Shown here piece by piece: positions 46,434 through 55,223 of a stretch of DNA of 64,000 nt. This DNA comes from Burkholderiales bacterium (lineage in GTDB: Bacteria > Pseudomonadota > Gammaproteobacteria > Burkholderiales > Burkholderiaceae_C): positions 45,275-109,274 of the forward strand of contig CANJJE010000010.1 of the NCBI GenBank assembly GCA_947474755.1, given 5' to 3'. The notes beneath the pieces were generated by a model. That model had not been told where the DNA came from. It was given only the letters and a program-made list of their open reading frames with translations, and made no database searches. The position numbers and the translations under genes are program-made. Numbering within the stretch: position 1 is the stretch's first letter; the number at the start of each line of letters is the position of its first letter.

Positions 46434-48511
46434 GGAGGGGTCCTTTCGATGCGCATGCGCGCGTCAACGATGGTGAAACGGTTGCCGCTGGCGATCAGCG
46501 GGTTGAGGTCGAGTTCGACGCACCACGGGGCACGCGCAACGGCGATGGACAGCGTCGAGATCAGCGCCGCCAACGCCTCGCGATCGACACCGGGTGCGCC
46601 GCGCAGGCCATCCAGCAGTGGGCCGCCGCGCAGTTCGGTGAGCGCTTGCAGGGCCACGCTCGGCTCGATCGGGGCCAGGCGCAGCGCGACGTCGTTCAAT
46701 GCTTCGGCCCAGATGCCGCCGAGACCGCAGACCACCAGCGGGCCGAAGGTCGCATCGCGCACGGCGCCCAGCATCAGTTCGACACCGCGCGTGGCCTGCG
46801 CCTGCACCAGCACCGGGCCTGGACCAAGCGACGCTGCCAGCGACGCAAACGCGCTGCGCACCGCCGCCGCGTCGGCCAGGCCCAGGCGCACGGCGCCGGC
46901 TTCGGTCTTGTGGACGAGGGCCGGGCGCACCGCCTTCAGCACGGCGGGGTAGCCCAGCGCCATGGCAGCAGCCACAGCGGCATCGCTGTCGTCGGCAAGC
47001 CGCCAGGGAGCCATCGGCAATCCCCACGCGTCGAGCAACGTGAAGAGCGCATCGGGCGCGAGCCAGCCGTCGGCCGGCACATCGCGCGGGCACGGGAGGG
47101 AGTCGCCCACCGCAAGGGACGCATCTGGCGCCGTCGCGCGGCAGTGCGCCAGCACCCGCGCCGTGCGCGCCGCCCACTCGTGGCATGGCAGCCCGGCGTC
47201 CTGCAAGCGGCGGCGCAGCGGATCGCCTTGCGTCGGTGCGACCCAACAGACGTGCACCGGTTTGGCGGCCGCACTCGCCGCTGTACTCGCCTCCACACTT
47301 TCCTCGATCACCGCGGCGACCACGCCCTCGTCGAGTGCAGAGCGCTGCAACAGCACCGGCACCACGGCATCGATCTCGTCGCTGGCGAGCAAGGCGCGCA
47401 AGCTTTCGCGATACATCGTCGCAAAGCGCTTCCAATCGGTGGTCACATCGACCGGGTTGGCCGCTGAGCCGTGCGCCGGCAGGTGGGCGGCGATGCGTTG
47501 CTGCAGCGGTGCCGAAAGTGCAGGAACTTCCAGGCCCTGGGCTTCGAGCAGATCGGCCAACTCGACGCCGGTGCCACCCGAGTTGCTGATGATCGCCACC
47601 CGCCTGCCGCGCAGCGGTGGTTGACGATCCAGCGCAGCGGCCACGTCGAACAAACTCAGACCATCGTCAACCAGCACCGCACCGGCCTGGCGCAACACGG
47701 CCTGCGCGACCGCGAAGTCTTGCGCCAGCGCGGCGGTGTGGCTCGCCGCGGCGCGCTTGCCGGCAGTGCCGCGGCCACCCTTGAGGATCACCACGGGTTT
47801 GACGGGCGTTACCTCGCGCAGCGCGGCGACGAGTGCCGGGCCATCGGCAATCGATTCGAGAACGAGAGCGATCACGCGCGTCGCCGGGTCGGCACCGAAA
47901 TAGCGGATTGCATCGACCTCGGACACGTCGGCCTTGTTGCCCGCTGCCAGCACCTTCGCGAAGCCGATCGCACCGTCTTGTGAACGCGAAAAGGCGGCCA
48001 TGCCGTAGGAGCCGCTCTGGGTGAAGAGCGAGACACCGCCTGCCCTGGGCAGGCCCATCGCGAGCGACGCGTTGAGGCCGCGCTGCACGTCGATCAAACC
48101 AAAGCAGTTCGGGCCGATGATGCGCACGCCGCCTGAATCCGGACCCGCGCGCGCGGCGCGCAGCACCTCGGCCTCGATGGCCGCACCGGCCGAGCCGGTT
48201 TCCTTGAATCCGCCACTGAGGATCAGAGCCACCGGAACGCCGGCCAGCGCGCAATCGGCGATGACTTGCGGGGTCGTTGCGGCCGGCGTCACGATCACCG
48301 CCAGATCGATCTCGCCAGGGGTTGCGGCAACGCTCGGGTAGGCGGCATGGCCACCGATGTGGCTGGCGCTGGGGTGGATGGGAACGATCTCGTGCGGCCC
48401 GCTCGCCAGCAGGTTGTCCAACAGCAGCCTGCCTGCCTTGCCGGCCTCGGCAGACGCTCCCACGAGTGCCACCCGGCGTGGCGCGAATGCCGCGGTACCC
48501 CAGGGCTTCAT
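46430..48511 (-). CDS. ADP-forming acyl-CoA synthetase (fused alpha/beta)
   Basis: 693 residues from the ATG at 48511, overlapping the upstream stop by four bases. Domains: CoA-binding Rossmann (VALVGASAEAGKAGRLLLDN), a succinyl-CoA-ligase-like flavodoxin fold with IGPNCFGLIDVQRGLNA, and the catalytic His in RAAASHTAALAQDF. A second ligase-like domain and a C-terminal ATP-grasp domain follow (GYPAVLKAVRPALVHKTEAG, APWCVELDLNPLI). It makes or breaks an acyl-CoA with ATP. In this cluster it could activate the acid product of the CoM pathway, or feed the acylating aldehyde dehydrogenase encoded next to it. Confidence 0.85.
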   Translation of the reverse strand: MKPWGTAAFAPRRVALVGASAEAGKAGRLLLDNLLASGPHEIVPIHPSASHIGGHAAYPSVAATPGEIDLAVIVTPAATTPQVIADCALAGVPVALILSGGFKETGSAGAAIEAEVLRAARAGPDSGGVRIIGPNCFGLIDVQRGLNASLAMGLPRAGGVSLFTQSGSYGMAAFSRSQDGAIGFAKVLAAGNKADVSEVDAIRYFGADPATRVIALVLESIADGPALVAALREVTPVKPVVILKGGRGTAGKRAAASHTAALAQDFAVAQAVLRQAGAVLVDDGLSLFDVAAALDRQPPLRGRRVAIISNSGGTGVELADLLEAQGLEVPALSAPLQQRIAAHLPAHGSAANPVDVTTDWKRFATMYRESLRALLASDEIDAVVPVLLQRSALDEGVVAAVIEESVEASTAASAAAKPVHVCWVAPTQGDPLRRRLQDAGLPCHEWAARTARVLAHCRATAPDASLAVGDSLPCPRDVPADGWLAPDALFTLLDAWGLPMAPWRLADDSDAAVAAAMALGYPAVLKAVRPALVHKTEAGAVRLGLADAAAVRSAFASLAASLGPGPVLVQAQATRGVELMLGAVRDATFGPLVVCGLGGIWAEALNDVALRLAPIEPSVALQALTELRGGPLLDGLRGAPGVDREALAALISTLSIAVARAPWCVELDLNPLIASGNRFTIVDARMRIERTPP

Positions 48512-49572
48512 GGTGCCCTCGCCCCCTGCGCGAACAACGCCGGCTCGCCCCCTGTGTGCAGGAACACCAGCGGACCGCGTTCGGCATAGCGGCCCTCCTG
48601 CGCCAGCGCGATGAGGCCCGCCAGTGCCTTGCCGGTGTAGGTCGGATCGAAAAACAAGCCCTGTGCCCGAGCCGCAAGCACGATCGCCGCATCGCCAGCG
48701 GCAGTGGGCACCCCATAGCCCGCACCGATGTGACCTTCGTGCACCACCACGTCGGCCTCGGCAATGACCGCAGGCACCTCCAGCAGCGCTGCCGCCTCGG
48801 CGGCGAGCGCGACCACCCGGGCACGCACTTCGTTCGCCGGACGGCTCACCGTCACCCCTTCGATGCGCCACTCGGCGCCCAGCAGCGCGCTGCCGAGCAG
48901 CCAGCCAGCGAGGGTCGCGCCCGATCCCACGGCCAGAAAGATCGTTCCCGGGCTGAGTTGTTGCGACGCGCATTGCCGATGCAATTCGCGCGCGGCCAGC
49001 ACGTGGCCGAGCACACCGAGCGCGCAGGCGCCACCGCGCGGAATCGCATAGGGGCGGCGCCCAGCCGCACGAAGCTCGCTCGCGATACCCGCAATCGCGG
49101 TATCGACCTGGGCCCGGTCGGCACTTTGGGTGAAGCGGGTTTGCGCGCCGAGCAGTCGTGTCAGGCGCAGGTTGCCTTGCGCCTGTTCTGGCGCCTCGCC
49201 CCAGTAGGCGGCGACGGCCTCCATCCCCGCATGCGCTGCTGCCGCCGCCGTGGCGCGAACATGGTTCGACTGGGCGCCAGCGCCGGTGACGATGACGTCG
49301 GCGCCGCGTACCCGCGCATCGGCCATCAGCAGTTCCAGGCCGCGCACCTTGTTGCCGCCGAAGCCGAAGCCGATCAGCTCGTCATGCTTGATCCAGAGCT
49401 GCGGCACGCCGATCGCGCGAGCCAGCTGCGGCGCTTCGACCAGTGGCGTCGGCAGGAACCCGAGGCGCTCGCGCGGGAGCGCGTCGAGGCGGGCGTAGGC
49501 ATCGAGGTTCACTGGAGTACCTTCGCGCTGCGCACTGCGGTATTCGCCCGCGGGGCGGCCCGCCGAGCTCAT
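48508..49572 (-). CDS. PLP-dependent D-cysteine desulfhydrase/CuyA-like enzyme (XcbE1-type)
   Basis: 354 residues from the ATG at 49572, overlapping the upstream stop by four bases. PLP-lysine region: LWIKHDELIGFGFGGNKVRG (K75). Other family motifs are TGAGAQSNHVRATAAAAAHA, GSGATLAGWLLGSALLG and DPTYTGKALAGLIAL. This is the ACC deaminase/D-cysteine desulfhydrase/L-cysteate sulfo-lyase family. Position after a ComA gene and two aspartase/fumarase-type genes matches XcbE1, proposed to act late in bacterial coenzyme M synthesis. A free-standing L-cysteate sulfo-lyase (CuyA) is the main alternative. Confidence 0.83.
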   Translation of the reverse strand: MSSAGRPAGEYRSAQREGTPVNLDAYARLDALPRERLGFLPTPLVEAPQLARAIGVPQLWIKHDELIGFGFGGNKVRGLELLMADARVRGADVIVTGAGAQSNHVRATAAAAAHAGMEAVAAYWGEAPEQAQGNLRLTRLLGAQTRFTQSADRAQVDTAIAGIASELRAAGRRPYAIPRGGACALGVLGHVLAARELHRQCASQQLSPGTIFLAVGSGATLAGWLLGSALLGAEWRIEGVTVSRPANEVRARVVALAAEAAALLEVPAVIAEADVVVHEGHIGAGYGVPTAAGDAAIVLAARAQGLFFDPTYTGKALAGLIALAQEGRYAERGPLVFLHTGGEPALFAQGARAP

Positions 49573-50945
49573 GGAAAGACGTCCCCCGCCAGCACCCGGT
49601 CGACCATCGCGGCGCACTGGCCGGTCTGGCGCACCAGATCGAGCAGCGGCTCCAGCGCGTGTGGGTCAGAGATGGCATCGAGGGTGGAGGCAATCGTCGG
49701 GTCGGCGCGCACCGCTTCGATCAGGCTGCGGCCCTGGGCGCGGCAGGCTATCGCCAGCTCGTACATCAGGCGGTGCGCCGCGTCGCGACCTATGTGCGGC
49801 GCCAGCGCCAGCATCACCGCTTCCGAAAGCACCGCGCCGCCGCTGGCCTCCAGATTGGCGCGCATGCGGTCGGCATCGACTTCGAGTCTCGACACCAGCT
49901 CACCGAGCAACTCGACAGCGCGGCCAGCCAGCATCGTCGCCTCGGGAATCGCGTGCCATTCGGTCTTCCAGGCGCGGCCGTCGCGCTCATGGTCGTGGAC
50001 CAGGCCTTCCTGCACAGCAGCGCTCAAATGCCGGGTCAGCCGCGCCAGCGTACCCAGGTGCTCGCCGATCTCCGGATTGCGCTTGTGCGGCATCGTGATG
50101 CTGCCCACCGTGCCAGCGGTGAACCCTTCCCTGACTTCACCGATCTCGCCGCGCTGCAGGTTGACGACCTCGTGGCCGATGCGGTCGGCCGTGCCGGTGA
50201 TCAGGGTCAGCAGCGCACACCATTCGGCGAGCACGTCGCGGCTGCTGGTCCACGAGATCACCGGTGCGCGCAGCCCCAGGCGCTCGGCAAAGCGCCGCTG
50301 TACTTCCAGACCGCGGGGCCCGAGCGATGACACGCTGCCGACGCCCCCGCACAACTGCGCCGTGTCCATGCGCGGCGCGATCTCGCCCAGCCGCTCACGA
50401 TGGCGGCGCACCTCGGCCAGCCAGACTGCCACCTTGAACCCGAAGGTGATCGGCAGGCCTTGCTGGCCGTGCGTGCGCCCGGCCATCACCGTGTCGCGAT
50501 GGCGCTGCGCCAGGGTCGCCAGGGCGCGGTCCACAACCAGCAGGTCTTGTTGCAAGAGGGCCCGCGCCTCGCGCAGCGCAAGCATCAGCCAGGTGTCGGT
50601 CACGTCCTGCACCGTGGCGTTGGCATAGACCCACTGCGCATCGGCCGCGGCCAGCCGCGCCTGGATCGCGCGGATCAGGCCCTGGGTCGAATGCCCGCTT
50701 TCCTCGCGACCACGGCCCACCTCGGCAAGGAACGCGGCATCGACCTCGACCGTGCGGCAGCATGCCGCGATCGCCGTGGCGGCAGAGGCGGGCACGAGGC
50801 CGTGTTCGGCTTGGACTTCGGCCAGCACGGCGATGATTTCCAGCCAGGCCCGTGTGCGCGGAATCTCGTCGAACAGCGCCTTGATCCCGCGCTGGCTCCA
50901 CAGGCTGCCGAAGATCACCGAGTCGATCATCGAGGCCGCCGACAT
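49569..50945 (-). CDS. Aspartase/fumarase-superfamily lyase (XcbD1-type by position)
   Basis: 458 residues from the ATG at 50945 (TGATG junction with the previous gene). Superfamily motifs: AGRTHGQQGLPITFGFK (general-acid His region), TVQDVTDTWLM and the signature GSITMPHKRNP (about 281-291). It resembles adenylosuccinate lyase/3-carboxymuconate cycloisomerase more than argininosuccinate lyase. By order in the cluster it corresponds to XcbD1, proposed to add ammonia to sulfoacrylate to give cysteate. Which lyase does which step cannot be decided from sequence alone. Confidence 0.82.
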   Translation of the reverse strand: MSAASMIDSVIFGSLWSQRGIKALFDEIPRTRAWLEIIAVLAEVQAEHGLVPASAATAIAACCRTVEVDAAFLAEVGRGREESGHSTQGLIRAIQARLAAADAQWVYANATVQDVTDTWLMLALREARALLQQDLLVVDRALATLAQRHRDTVMAGRTHGQQGLPITFGFKVAVWLAEVRRHRERLGEIAPRMDTAQLCGGVGSVSSLGPRGLEVQRRFAERLGLRAPVISWTSSRDVLAEWCALLTLITGTADRIGHEVVNLQRGEIGEVREGFTAGTVGSITMPHKRNPEIGEHLGTLARLTRHLSAAVQEGLVHDHERDGRAWKTEWHAIPEATMLAGRAVELLGELVSRLEVDADRMRANLEASGGAVLSEAVMLALAPHIGRDAAHRLMYELAIACRAQGRSLIEAVRADPTIASTLDAISDPHALEPLLDLVRQTGQCAAMVDRVLAGDVFP

Positions 50946-52480
50946 CAGGCCTCTCCCGCGACTTGCCGGGCCATCGCCAGCAGCCGCTGGCGCGCCCCGT
51001 CGGCACGCGCCGTGGCGCCATCGAACCATGCTGCCGACGCGGCCAGCTGACCGCGCGACGAGTCGATCATCGCGGTCATCGGGGCTTCAGCCGCACCGCC
51101 CGCCCCTTGCCGCGCGGCGATGGCAGCGTGCGGGTCCAGCGCCCGAGCGAGCGTCGCCGCATCCAGCGTCAGGCTGTGCCCGAGCACGGCGGCGCTGGCG
51201 CTCGCCACGTCGGCCGGCGTCAGCGACGCGGCGTCGCGACTCGCTTCGTGCAAGGTCCGCGACAGTCGGCCGACAACACGGTGTGCTGCACGGTGCTCCA
51301 GGCCTGCCTCGAGCACCAACGTCTCGGCCAGATCGGTCGCGAGCACGAAGCTGCGCTCGAGCGTGCGCGCCGCGCGCTCGGGCGACAGCGCGAGGCCGGC
51401 CAGGGTCACGCGCATCAGCTCGGCCGCGCCAGCGGCAAGCTGGAGTGCGCGTGGCAGTTCGCCATAGGCCAGCAGGCGGTTGTCCATCTGCCCGGTCGGC
51501 GTGCGCCCCGAAGCAGCGAGCGCGGCCTGCAGGCCGATGGCCTGATTCGCCGCCGAGCGCACATAGGCCAGAGCGTATGGGTTCTTCTTCTGCGGCATGA
51601 TTTTGCTGGCCCGGGCTTGTCCATCGCCGAGTTCGACAACGCCGAACTCGACCGTGGCAAACACCATCAGGTCTTCAGCCAGCCGGTCGAGGTTGACGAG
51701 CGCGGCCACGACCAGCGCCATGCCTTCGATCGGGCCATCGGCCTGCCACATCGCGTCTCGTGCGTGTTCGACCACCCCGCCAAAGCCGAGCAGTTCGGCC
51801 AGGCGTTCGCGGTCGGGGGCGAGACGCGAGCCGTTCGTGCTGCCGCAACCGGCCGGGCAAAGATCGAAGCGCTGGTGGAATGCACGGGCGCGTTCGAGGT
51901 CGCGCAGCAGCGGGCCGACGAAGCCGAGCAGGTAGTGGCCGAAGGTGGTGGGCTGGCCCGCTTGCAAGTAGGTGTAGTCGGCCACCAGGGCGTCGCGATG
52001 AGACTGCGCCTGCGCGATGAGCTCGTTGCCGAGCGCGGTCAGCGACTGCGCGAGGGCGCCAACGCGTGCGCAGACGACGAGGTGGAAGGCGGTCGTCGTC
52101 GCCTCGCGCCGGGCGCGGCCCGCACCGAGCCAGTCCGTGGCCGGCGTGCGGGCGGCGAGCCAGGCTTCGCGGTTGGTGTACAGATCGCCCAGTGCCGGGG
52201 CGAGGGTCAGCGCCTGCGGATGGTCGTGCAGGTCGAGCAGTGCGGCGAGCAGGGCGCGTCCTGCGTCGCGCGGCACGGTGCCGGCTTCGATGAGGGCGAG
52301 CACGTAGGCGAGGTCTACCGGACCGATGGCGTCTGCGAGCACCGCCTGGTGGCGCAGTTCTTCGGCGAAGGCCTGGGCCACCAGTTCGGCAGCGGGGCCG
52401 CCCGCCAATCGCCCACCGACTTCCAGGGCGCCGTTGCCCTCCCCTCCCACCGCGGAAGATTCCACGCCGCCGGCCCTCAC
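50945..52480 (-). CDS. Argininosuccinate-lyase-like superfamily enzyme (XcbC1-type by position)
   Basis: 511 residues from a GTG at 52480 overlapping the comA stop (GTGA). The argininosuccinate-lyase-type fold shows [20 protein letters not shown] and the signature region [16 protein letters not shown] (about 289-304), in which the usual G-S-S is A-S-K. True argininosuccinate lyase (about 460 residues) is shorter at the N-terminus. The position directly after comA matches XcbC1, described as eliminating phosphate from phosphosulfolactate to give sulfoacrylate. The altered signature loop fits a non-standard substrate. Confidence 0.82.
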   Translation of the reverse strand: MRAGGVESSAVGGEGNGALEVGGRLAGGPAAELVAQAFAEELRHQAVLADAIGPVDLAYVLALIEAGTVPRDAGRALLAALLDLHDHPQALTLAPALGDLYTNREAWLAARTPATDWLGAGRARREATTTAFHLVVCARVGALAQSLTALGNELIAQAQSHRDALVADYTYLQAGQPTTFGHYLLGFVGPLLRDLERARAFHQRFDLCPAGCGSTNGSRLAPDRERLAELLGFGGVVEHARDAMWQADGPIEGMALVVAALVNLDRLAEDLMVFATVEFGVVELGDGQARASKIMPQKKNPYALAYVRSAANQAIGLQAALAASGRTPTGQMDNRLLAYGELPRALQLAAGAAELMRVTLAGLALSPERAARTLERSFVLATDLAETLVLEAGLEHRAAHRVVGRLSRTLHEASRDAASLTPADVASASAAVLGHSLTLDAATLARALDPHAAIAARQGAGGAAEAPMTAMIDSSRGQLAASAAWFDGATARADGARQRLLAMARQVAGEA

Positions 52481-53415
52481 CCCCGCCCCTTACGAGGCGG
52501 CGTGGGCGTCAGGAAAATGGGAGACACGCGCGACGGGGTCGCTGGACTACCCGTCGCCTCGCCGATCACGTCGGCCTCGATCTGGTCGGGCGCCCACAGC
52601 CCGCTGAGCTGGAGCTTGTCGGCGATCGGCTTCAGGGTTTCGAAACGCAGTCCCAGACGCAGCGATTCCAGCGCCAGCACATGCTCCGGCGCCACGTTGC
52701 CCAGGCCGACATTGATGCCGAAGCGATCGATCAACGCCGTCTGCTGGTGCTTTTGCGGCGCTTCCCAGATCAGTCGGTCGATCTTGTCGCCGAGTACGCG
52801 GGCAAAAGTGTCCAGTGCCTCGGCATCGACCGCGCCCTGCCCGTCATAGACACCGACGCTAATACCCGATTCGCGCCCCTCGACGATGACCCAGTGCGCA
52901 CCCCAATCCAGGTCGCGCAGTGCCTGCTCGGCGAGCTGCGCGATCGGCGGCTGTGCATTCGGATCCTTCTTGCCGACTTCGGTGACGACAACCAGCCCCT
53001 CGTTGCGCGCGCAATCGATGACGCGCTGGCGGCGGAAGGCCGGGAGTTCGATCGTGCCGTCGGAGATCTCGACCGCGGTGAAGCCGACCTCGACCGCGCG
53101 CGTCATGTAGACCCGGCAGTGGTGCTGCAGGATCGCGGCCTCGAACAGGGTGCCGCCGGGGCAGGTGAGGATATTGCGCGCGTTGATGAGTTCGAGCTTG
53201 CGTTCGAGCACCGCCGGGCGCACGAACACCGAGGTGCCGAAGCTGAGCTTCCACAGGTCGATGTAGTCGCCCGCGACTTCCAGGATGTCGGCCGTGGCAG
53301 CAACGCCCAAGCCCGTGTCGATGACCATCGTCATGCCGGCCGAGCGCGGCTGCGCGGTGCGCTGGGCGCGCAACTCGGCGATCACGGCCACATCGCGCCA
53401 GTGGCTGTCAAACAT
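52477..53415 (-). CDS. comA: Phosphosulfolactate synthase (ComA/XcbB1-like)
   Basis: 312 residues from the ATG at 53415, eight bases inside the preceding gene. TIM-barrel ComA family motifs are seen in order: [22 protein letters not shown] (K56), [24 protein letters not shown] (E116), [12 protein letters not shown] (E146) and [10 protein letters not shown]. The family makes (2R)-phospho-3-sulfolactate from phosphoenolpyruvate and sulfite, the committing step of coenzyme M synthesis in many methanogens and in Xanthobacter Py2. The first motif has T where many archaeal proteins have K. Together with the next three genes it defines a bacterial coenzyme M pathway. Confidence 0.9.
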   Translation of the reverse strand: MFDSHWRDVAVIAELRAQRTAQPRSAGMTMVIDTGLGVAATADILEVAGDYIDLWKLSFGTSVFVRPAVLERKLELINARNILTCPGGTLFEAAILQHHCRVYMTRAVEVGFTAVEISDGTIELPAFRRQRVIDCARNEGLVVVTEVGKKDPNAQPPIAQLAEQALRDLDWGAHWVIVEGRESGISVGVYDGQGAVDAEALDTFARVLGDKIDRLIWEAPQKHQQTALIDRFGINVGLGNVAPEHVLALESLRLGLRFETLKPIADKLQLSGLWAPDQIEADVIGEATGSPATPSRVSPIFLTPTPPRKGRG

Positions 53416-54325
53416 GGGCGTCCCCGCCGACGAGTTGATGCAAGGCGCGCTCGACCATCGCCAGATCGGTGCCCCAGGGCACGGTCATGACCTGCCCATC
53501 GCGCTCGATGTCGAATTCAAGCAGGCAGCACTTGAGCATCGTCAACTCGCCACGTGCCCCGGCGATGCGCCGCGGGCACATCTCCACCCGAGGTGGCTCG
53601 TCGCCGTAGTAGTGGCGGTGGAACTGCAGGCTGCGCTCGCAGCCGACGAGCACCCAGTCGCGCCGCTCGGCAGGCCGCTCGTCAAGAAAGCTGACGTGGC
53701 CACCCAACTTGTCCAGACCACCCGAGCGGCAAGGCACCAGGTATTCAGGCGAAGGGTGCAGGCGCGCGAGATCGGCGATCTCGATGCGCTCCAGTTCCAG
53801 CCGGATCGCTGGCAGATCGGCATAGCGCAGCACCTGACGCACCAGGTCGAAGAGCTTCGGCGGCTCGGGCGGAGCGACTTCAACGATGCGCAGCACGAGC
53901 GGGTCGGGGTGGTGGATGAAATTCACATGGTCGTAGAGGCCACCGACCACCAGGGTGCGATCGACGCCCACGCCTTTGGCATGCGCCAGCGCCGCCAGCG
54001 CCGAGCGATTGGCGCAGTCGGTCTCGGCATCATGGGCATACACGCAGGTATCGGGCAGAGCCAGCACCTCGACCGCAGTGATCGGCGAAAAAAGCGGCTC
54101 TTCGGCGGCACGCTGAATGGCGACCACGGCGAGTTCGCTCGCCTCGACCTGGCCCCGGTGCAAAACGATGAAATTGGTACGCCGGTAGGCTTCTCGACCC
54201 ATCAGGTGCGAGGTGATCGCCGCTTCCGTCATCGCCCCGGCATAAGGCTGGACGCTGACCTGGCGGTAGGGCAGCGGCACGACATTGCGCTGGTCACGAA
54301 AGGCGAGAGGGGCTGGGGAGGTCAT
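53408..54325 (-). CDS. Unrecognised protein conserved-looking within the coenzyme M cluster
   Basis: About 305 residues from the ATG at 54325. I do not recognise the family. Features: [20 protein letters not shown], a run [20 protein letters not shown] with several His, [20 protein letters not shown], and a C-terminal region with Cys and His ([40 protein letters not shown]). There is no signal or membrane segment. The H/C/D-rich stretches could bind a metal. It overlaps comA by eight bases, so it is translationally linked to coenzyme M synthesis and is a candidate for a missing step. Function is unknown. Confidence 0.72.
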   Translation of the reverse strand: MTSPAPLAFRDQRNVVPLPYRQVSVQPYAGAMTEAAITSHLMGREAYRRTNFIVLHRGQVEASELAVVAIQRAAEEPLFSPITAVEVLALPDTCVYAHDAETDCANRSALAALAHAKGVGVDRTLVVGGLYDHVNFIHHPDPLVLRIVEVAPPEPPKLFDLVRQVLRYADLPAIRLELERIEIADLARLHPSPEYLVPCRSGGLDKLGGHVSFLDERPAERRDWVLVGCERSLQFHRHYYGDEPPRVEMCPRRIAGARGELTMLKCCLLEFDIERDGQVMTVPWGTDLAMVERALHQLVGGDAHV

Positions 54326-54371
54326 GCTGGCTTTCGTGGTCAAGGGCAACGACTGGGCTCGGTGGCCGTGG

Positions 54372-55223
54372 TCACTGACCGGCAAGGGCAAAGCGGCGTT
54401 CGTGATCGGCCGGGCGCAATTCCTTGCGGTGAATGCCGAGCGGGTCAAGCTGGCGGATCAAGGCGACCGCCTGCGCATCAGGAAGGGCTGCGACCTGCAG
54501 GTCATCCGCGACGCGCAGCGCAAAGCCGGTGTTTTCTGCGACCTCGGCGATGTCGACGTCGGGGTAAACGGAGAGCAGCCGCAGATGGCCGTCACCGTCG
54601 AAGTCGAACACGCCAAGCTCGGTCACCAGCGCGTCCGGACCGCCACCGCGGTGGCCCAGCGTACGTCGGCTGCGGCCATCGGGCGCGCGGTGGCCGAGGC
54701 TGGTGACGAAATCGCAGGCCTCGACCAAGCGCAGCATTCGCTTGCCGCCCTTGCCGGGCGGGCTGCGGTGCGCTGCGGTCCAGAGCGTGAAGTTGCCGAC
54801 ATCGCAAGACAGGTTGCAGCCGCCGCCACCGCCTGGCAGCTTCACCGACGGGCGCTCACCGCTGCCAAGGCGGGTGACGTTGGCATTGCCGTAGCGGTCG
54901 ATCTGCAGGCCGGAGAGAAACATCCGGTCCATGCGGCCGGACGCGGCCAGGTCGAACAGCGCTTCGATGTCGAGCGAGCATTCAGCCCCGCGGTCGAGTA
55001 CCCAATCGTTGGAGGTCGGCGTCAGGAAGGGCGGGCTGGGGTTGACACCATAGGTCGCGCCGGCGACCAACACGAGGTCGGGAGCGTGGGTGCGCTTGGC
55101 CAGGTGCAACGCGAGCTGCACCAGCGGTGAGCCGAAGCCGTGGAAGGCGAGATCGCCGTTTTTGACGGTGCGCGCGAGGTTGTAGATCATCGCTTCGCCC
55201 AGGCTGCAGGTGGCGGCCGTCAC
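54372..55223 (-). CDS. CoA-transferase beta subunit
   Basis: 283 residues from a GTG at 55223, chosen because it has GAAGGAG at ideal distance and overlaps the alpha stop (GTGA). Family I CoA-transferase features: FHGFGSPLVQLALHLAKRTH, FLSGLQIDRYGNANVTRLGS and LPGGGGGCNLSC. It pairs with the upstream alpha subunit; the nearest described types are glutaconate/3-oxoacid or IpdB-like transferases. It would move CoA onto an acid made in the CoM pathway, or release it. Substrate unknown. Confidence 0.83.
   Translation of the reverse strand: MTAATCSLGEAMIYNLARTVKNGDLAFHGFGSPLVQLALHLAKRTHAPDLVLVAGATYGVNPSPPFLTPTSNDWVLDRGAECSLDIEALFDLAASGRMDRMFLSGLQIDRYGNANVTRLGSGERPSVKLPGGGGGCNLSCDVGNFTLWTAAHRSPPGKGGKRMLRLVEACDFVTSLGHRAPDGRSRRTLGHRGGGPDALVTELGVFDFDGDGHLRLLSVYPDVDIAEVAENTGFALRVADDLQVAALPDAQAVALIRQLDPLGIHRKELRPADHERRFALAGQ

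Noticed and set aside
49569..52480. Reading the two lyase genes as purB and argH
   Set aside because: They overlap each other and comA, one has a changed signature loop, and neither lies with purine or arginine genes; the XcbC1/D1 interpretation fits the neighbours better.
50963..52849. 628-codon plus-strand frame opposite the argininosuccinate-lyase-like gene
   Set aside because: The minus-strand frame has the superfamily signature and coupled start; the plus frame shows no family motif.
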